Assembly: GCA_021464415.1 (NCBI GenBank)
Contig: CM038467.1
Span: forward strand, 30,869,248-30,933,247
Direction of reading: 5' to 3'
Length of the DNA: 64,000 nt
Origin: Lonicera japonica
Taxonomy: Eukaryota > Streptophyta > Magnoliopsida > Dipsacales > Caprifoliaceae
This document shows, in pieces, positions 59,550 through 64,000 of this stretch. The translations under genes were made by a program, and so were the position numbers. The number at the start of each line of letters is the position of its first letter. Positions within the stretch are counted from its first letter, which is position 1. The notes under the pieces are model-generated. The model was not told where the DNA came from, searched no databases, and saw only the letters and a list, made by a program, of their open reading frames with translations.

Positions 59550-60998
59550 CTAGCAATTATTAGTCTCGTGGCCGTGGTCCTTGTGATACCGGCAGTACTG
59601 GGTAGAGTCCCTCTTCTTCTCTAGAGTGATCATCTTCCTAGGCTTAGGCACTTCTCCTGGTTCTGATTGGGCATAGACCTCGCTCAGTGGAGCTGTAAGG
59701 GGAGTGAACTTCCGGTGAGCTCTGTCCTTGCTAGATCTGAACTTTTCGGTATTCTTTTTGATCTTCTTGTTCTCCCTATCTTGACTAGAAGAAGGGCTAT
59801 GTTCCCCCTGGCGCTTGAAAGGGGGCCAGAGAGCAGAAAATCCTGACATGTTGCGTCCTTGGAGTGTCTCTTCCACCCCAATCTGTTTGTTGACCTCGTC
59901 CAGGAGCTCAGACATGGTCTTTGGAGCCATTCTAGCTAAGGTCATTAAGCAGTAGGGGGAGCTTACTCCGTTCATAAATGCGGCTACGACTACACCTTCA
60001 TTGAGATCATCGATCATGAGGCTTTCCTGGTTGAACCGGCAAGCGTACTCTTTCAAGCCTTCGTTTGAACTTTGTTTAATTGTGAAGAGGTGGGTGGAAG
60101 GCTTAGACTGCTTTCTAGTCCCTAGGAAGTGAGTTACGAACTTCGTACCAAGCTCGTTCGAGCTCTGAATCGAGCCTGGGGATAGGCTGTTGCACCACAT
60201 CCGAGCTGCCCCCTTGAAGGTTGTGACAAAAGCCCTGCATATGATACCATCTGGGACGCTCTGGAGCCCTATTATATTTCTAAATTGCTGCCAATGGTCC
60301 ACTGGATCGGTTGAGCCATCATATGACTCTAGAGCAGGTAGTTTGAATCTGTTTGGGACTGCACATGTCTGGATGTGCGTTGCAAATGGGGATTCAGAAT
60401 TCCTTACCAGAGTTGCTGCCGAGCTCCCTCCAACGTGGCCTATGGTTTTCATCATTTCGGCCAGCTGGGCTTTCATTTCTGATCTGAGCCTCTCATCTAC
60501 TTCTTCAACATAGCTCTTGTTCGAGATCCTATCGAACACAGACCCTCGAGGTCTGGCATTGGTCTTCAGAACTGGTGGAATAGGGGGGCGACCTCCTCTG
60601 CTCACACTTTGTCTTTAAGCATCTTTTTCGGAGCGTTTTTCTCGAACAACATTAACTTGTAGATTTCTTTTTGGAGATGGTGGGGGAGCTGTAACAGAGA
60701 ACTCATCATAAGAATCTCCTTGTTCAGAACTGGATTGGTCGACATCAGACCCACTGGGCCTGCTTCGATTCCTCCTATACCTCCGGCGACGTTCTCTCAG
60801 CCTTTTAATGGCTGGAATTCGCGCAGGGGATAGGGGAGCCGGTGCAGAAACAGGGGTCGGAGGCGATCCATCTCTTGAACTGTACGAAGGGGATTCTCTT
60901 TGAGCCATCAATCTGTCAATCCGGACATGGAGAGCAGTTTGTTGAGCCATTAAGGCTATCAGGGGGTCTGTTTGGGTGGTGTCTCTTGACTGGGACAT
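59550..60998 (-). pseudogene. Retrotransposon GAG reading frame with in-frame stops
   Basis: Start 60998. The first 127 codons are Arg/Ser/Pro-rich, then TAA at 60617-60615. The same frame resumes and runs from about 60614 to TAG at 59552-59550 (351 codons counted from ATG 60605). The second part holds the retrotransposon gag core (PF03732 type): LESYDGSTDPVDHW, GAARMWCNSL, FVTHFLG, EYACRFNQE, AFMNGV. It ends with a CCHC-like knuckle (CRYHKDHGHETNNC). Beyond the TAG the frame still reads LKEEIEKLIQRG, common in full-length relatives, so the stop is probably secondary. Either inactive or read through. Confidence 0.85.
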
Positions 60999-61069
60999 GG
61001 TGAATGTATGGTTTTTTTTTGGAAGCGTGTGACTTTAAGGAAATGTCTTTCCCACAGACGGCGCCAAAC

Positions 61070-62089
61070 TGATGGTGTCAAAATCTAGAACAGATAATTG
61101 ACGACCGACCAATTAATGAATAATGGTGAATTGGATCGTAACTGTGAACAGTGTTTGTGAACAGTACCACCATATATATGAACAGTGCAAGTGAACAGTA
61201 ACTGTGAATAGTACCACTGTATATGCGAACAGTGATTGTGAACAGTACCTCTGTATATGTGAACAGTGATTTTGAACAGTAACTATGAACAGTACCGCTG
61301 TATATGTGAACAGTGATTATGAACAGTGACCGTGAACAGTACCACCGTATATGTGAACAGTGACTGTGAACAGTACCGGCAGAAACTGATTAAAAATGAA
61401 GATGAACACGAGACGTTTTTGTTAAGGTAGGTTCCCCCGGTAGCGCTTATGCTAGTCCGGCAGTACGTCCTCCTTTTGTGTGTGCTTGCTTTATATTAGC
61501 TCAAAGGCAATCAATTTGGATGATAATACAAGCTACCAATCTCTCTCTCTTTCTATAATTTCCTTAATTCTATTTATAAGTATAGAATTAGGATTACAAA
61601 TATTTCAACAGAATAAATAATAAACTGTGTAGGAGAGAGAGCGTATAAGGATTGGTATTTTTTTTTTTGTATGAAAAGAGAGAGTATAAGACCCTCAAAA
61701 ATTGGCTTGTATTTAGGAAAGATGGATGGATATTGGGAGAAGAGGAAGAGATGTTTTTGGTGTGTCTTGAATGAATGAATGAGGGGGGTATTTATAGGTA
61801 AATGTAGAATGGCAAAAAAGTAAATTTGGTAATGTATATGATGTGTATGCTTAGGTCACATGTATTCTAAAATGTATATGATGTGTATACTTAGGTCACA
61901 TGTATTCTAGAATGTACATGATGTGTATGCTTAGGTTACATGTATTCTAGAATGTACATGATGTGTATGCTTAGGTCACATAGGTAAAAATGGTATTTTA
62001 CTGGAGGTAAAAATTGGTATTTTTACTGGAGGTAAAAGTGTTGAATTACCTTTGTATGCCAATGATAAAATTAGTATTTAACCCCATCA
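61070..62089 (-). repeat. LTR, 5' copy in element orientation
   Basis: 1020 bp, TGATG..CATCA, near-identical to 58057-59049. GAACAGT cluster at 61139-61380, and a 40-bp tandem repeat at about 61838-61978 with one more unit than the other LTR. Confidence 0.9.
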
Positions 62090-62334
62090 TATATTATTAA
62101 CAAATCAGGGTTAAAATTGGAATAATGTGAATAATTTATTAAAAACTTTTACTTTCCCTCTCAATCATTCTAATATTGGAAGGAAACAAAATAAAGGAGT
62201 GAGGATTGGTATTCCTTCTCATTTCCTTCGTTTCCCCTCCACTCCCTCTCATAAATCTATCCAAATGAGTGAAATGCAATCATTTTTCCTTTTTTCCTTT
62301 CATTTCCTTCACATTCCCTCAACCTAAACGGAAT

Positions 62335-63499
62335 GTTAAAGTTTTATTTTTTTTCTCTTCTAATAATGGGGGTAAAATTAGTATTAGTATTAGTAGTAAT
62401 TTTTTAATTTTTTTCAAAATTAAAGGGAGGGGAATGGCTCAAATAAACCTATTATTTTTGTTTTTTAAAGATAAATTAACACTACATTAATAATTTTGAA
62501 ATTGAAAGGGGGTTAATTAATGGACTTTATGCATGATACCTTTTTCCCCTTTAAAAGTGATGCACATCTTAAATTGGTTTCGAGTTGCATATCTCAAATC
62601 AGTGTGACTTTATCCAATAGCTCTTCTATGAATGTTATTTGTAACTATTAACTTGTACCGTAAAAACATTTGATTAATTAAAAAGAGAGTGAAATTTTAT
62701 ATTTGTTGTGGGTGGCAGAAATTTCACTAAGCCCAATAGAAAGAGAATCGACTCAAATTAATGACGTTGGCAACCAAATGTAACAAATGTGATGAATTTG
62801 AATAATAAGATTAGAGAAAATAGAAACGGGATTTATTTGTGGTGTAGGTTCTTTCAGTGGCTGTTATTCTCAATCCGGCAGTACATTATTCTTTGTGTGT
62901 ATTCTTCACTTGACTCTAATGGCCTGAAAACGATTACAATTGTATGGGTTTTCACTTAGGGAGGATATGTGGGAGTAACGGTAGTATAAAAGTATCTTCG
63001 AAACTCAAACTCGGGTTGATTCGACATAGTAATGTAATAATGATTTATTTCAAATTAGAGTGATTTAAAACAAGGAGCAGTTCACGTTAAGATACTATCA
63101 TGTATGTGATAAAAAATCTTAGCATCTGCGCTAATAACTAAAGATTATCAAATAAAAATAAGAAATATATTCCGTATTATAGTATAATTAACCCTCATTT
63201 AATACACCGGTTTAGTTCCTATGAGTCGGATCGGTCCGGATCCATTGACTAACACTAGGAGTAAGTATAGGTTGATGAAAGTTTTTTATTTATTTATTTA
63301 AGGGAGTTCTAAGTACCCTTAATCTGACAAATAAAAAAAAACCGCCCTCCCACCCCATGAGTCGAACCATTAACCTCAAGACAATTGTAGAGGTTACCTT
63401 TAAATAAGCTTTCATTTTTTATTTATATGTATAGAATTATAGTCACAATGCTCACTAGGTTAAATATAAAAAGACTATGAGGGGTATAACTTGTGCATG
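62335..63499. other. Intergenic; holds a diverged LTR fragment
   Basis: About 62840-62945 (GTAGGTTCTTTCAGTGGC, CAATCCGGCAGTAC, TTTGTGTGTATTCTTCACTT) resembles the LTR middle of the GAG-only element (GTAGGTTCCCC, AGTCCGGCAGTACGTCCTCC), a relative rather than a copy. The rest has no recognised feature. Confidence 0.5.
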
Positions 63500-64000
63500 T
63501 GTAGACACCCCAATTTGCAACTCCCGCAAGAACCCTAAAAGAAAACTCTCATAAAGTTCACATCAAGTCTAGAACTCATATACACACTATAACTTACTTT
63601 AGGCGTTGGTAGTATTACAAACGGGGCATCTTTAGCGCGAAAAGGCATTTGTTGTACTACAAACGGACGTTTGTTGCACTACAAACGAGGAGTTTGTTGC
63701 ACGAGAAACTGCCACTATTGTGGTTTGTTGCGTGACAAACTCCCCAAATACCGACCAACCACTTTCTGACACATCAGTCCATTATAACCATCACTTCAGT
63801 CGTTTATCGCACGACATATGACATATGTCGCACAACAAATGTCCCACTGTTGCAATATATCGCACGACGAACCCTCCCGAGCACTATAAATAGGTCAGCT
63901 CCCCCCATGGGTCCTGAGCAGCAATTCCTCACAACGAAAAATACGGTTTTTACACCAAAACTCCTTATTCTCTCTCTCATATTTTTAATTTTTAAGTCTT
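63500..64000 (+). mobile_element. Start of an LTR running past the window edge
   Basis: Begins TGTAGACACCCC (63500-63511), a usual LTR start. Contains short repeats of the TTTGTTGCACTACAAACG type (63640-63730), TATAAATA at 63885-63892, and a CT-rich stretch at the end. No internal domain is visible before the edge. Confidence 0.55.
63885..63892 (+). promoter_or_regulatory. TATA box in the terminal LTR
   Basis: TATAAATA within CACTATAAATAGGTCAGC, in a GC-richer context 385 bp from the LTR start. Likely the LTR promoter. Confidence 0.55.

Larger units (their letters stand above)
58057..62089 (-). mobile_element. GAG-only LTR retrotransposon (TR-GAG type), complete
   Basis: 4033 bp, flanked by perfect TATAT (58052-58056 and 62090-62094). 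LTRs of 993 bp (58057-59049) and 1020 bp (61070-62089), both TGATG..CATCA. On the minus strand, the primer site TGGCGCCGTCTGTGGG (61066-61051) lies 3 bases inside the 5' LTR and matches a tRNA 3' end of the GGCGCCA type, probably tRNA-Asp as in many Ty3/gypsy elements. A polypurine tract GATAGGGGGCAAT (59062-59050) lies at the 3' LTR. The 2.0 kb interior encodes only GAG; no protease, RT, RNase H or integrase. The LTRs differ by few substitutions plus two repeat-number changes, so the insertion is recent. It must depend on an autonomous relative. Confidence 0.9.
57866..62334. mobile_element. MITE-like element split by the LTR retrotransposon
   Basis: The left part (57866-58056: GTGTTTGGATTAAGAGGGAG, GGAAAGGAAATGG) and right part (62095-62334: CATTTCCTTCACATTCCCTC, AACCTAAACGG) look like the two inverted ends of one element of about 430 bp into which the LTR retrotransposon inserted. 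The target duplication of the outer element is not clear. Confidence 0.5.

Noticed and set aside
60190..60513. 107-codon + frame opposite gag
   Set aside because: Shadow of the antisense gag frame.

Overview
The window is nuclear DNA of a eudicot plant. The genes are split by GT-AG introns, the protein families are plant-specific (NIMIN, UGT71, WAT1/UMAMIT), and the AT-rich intergenic DNA is full of plant transposon types: Stowaway and hAT-like MITEs, L1-type LINE remnants, a tRNA-derived SINE and Ty3/gypsy LTRs. The species cannot be named from sequence alone. The UGT71-type enzyme reads most like those I know from asterids, but this is only an impression.

Layout. (1) 1-9401, + strand: a plastid-type glucose-6-phosphate dehydrogenase of the G6PD4 class. 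Ten exons are visible and the 5' exon or exons lie outside the window. A 4.2 kb intron carries a Ty3/gypsy-like LTR and an antisense LINE remnant. (2) 14.4-16.7 kb and 22.5-23.9 kb, + strand: two tandem NIMIN (NPR1/NIM1-interacting) genes with conserved promoters carrying paired TGACG motifs, expected targets of salicylate/TGA-factor control. They are separated by 7 kb of repeats, including an array built on a 20-bp palindrome. (3) 29956-34301, - strand: a UGT71-type UDP-glycosyltransferase in three exons. One intron holds a 1.2 kb inverted-repeat (foldback) element. (4) 34.3-48.4 kb: gene-free DNA with decayed LINE pieces, nested hAT-like elements, a hairpin-rich tandem array and an interrupted 1.3 kb segmental duplication. 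(5) 48410-57448, + strand: a seven-exon WAT1-related/UMAMIT EamA transporter with a 5.2 kb first intron containing a SINE, a foldback element and local duplications. (6) 57.9-62.3 kb: a MITE-like sequence interrupted by a complete, young LTR retrotransposon that encodes only GAG (TR-GAG type, 58057-62089, TSD TATAT). (7) 63.5 kb to the end: the start of another LTR.

How the genes relate. They do not form one pathway. From memory of the Arabidopsis map, the order G6PD4 - NIMIN - UMAMIT matches At1g09420 (G6PD4) - At1g09415 (NIMIN-3) - At1g09380 (UMAMIT25). This suggests an ancestral block, with the UGT and one NIMIN copy as later additions. I found no convincing new multi-gene system. The most unusual items are the GAG-only retrotransposon with internal copy-number repeats, the two palindrome-based tandem arrays, the nested hAT-like insertions and the two long foldback elements inside introns.
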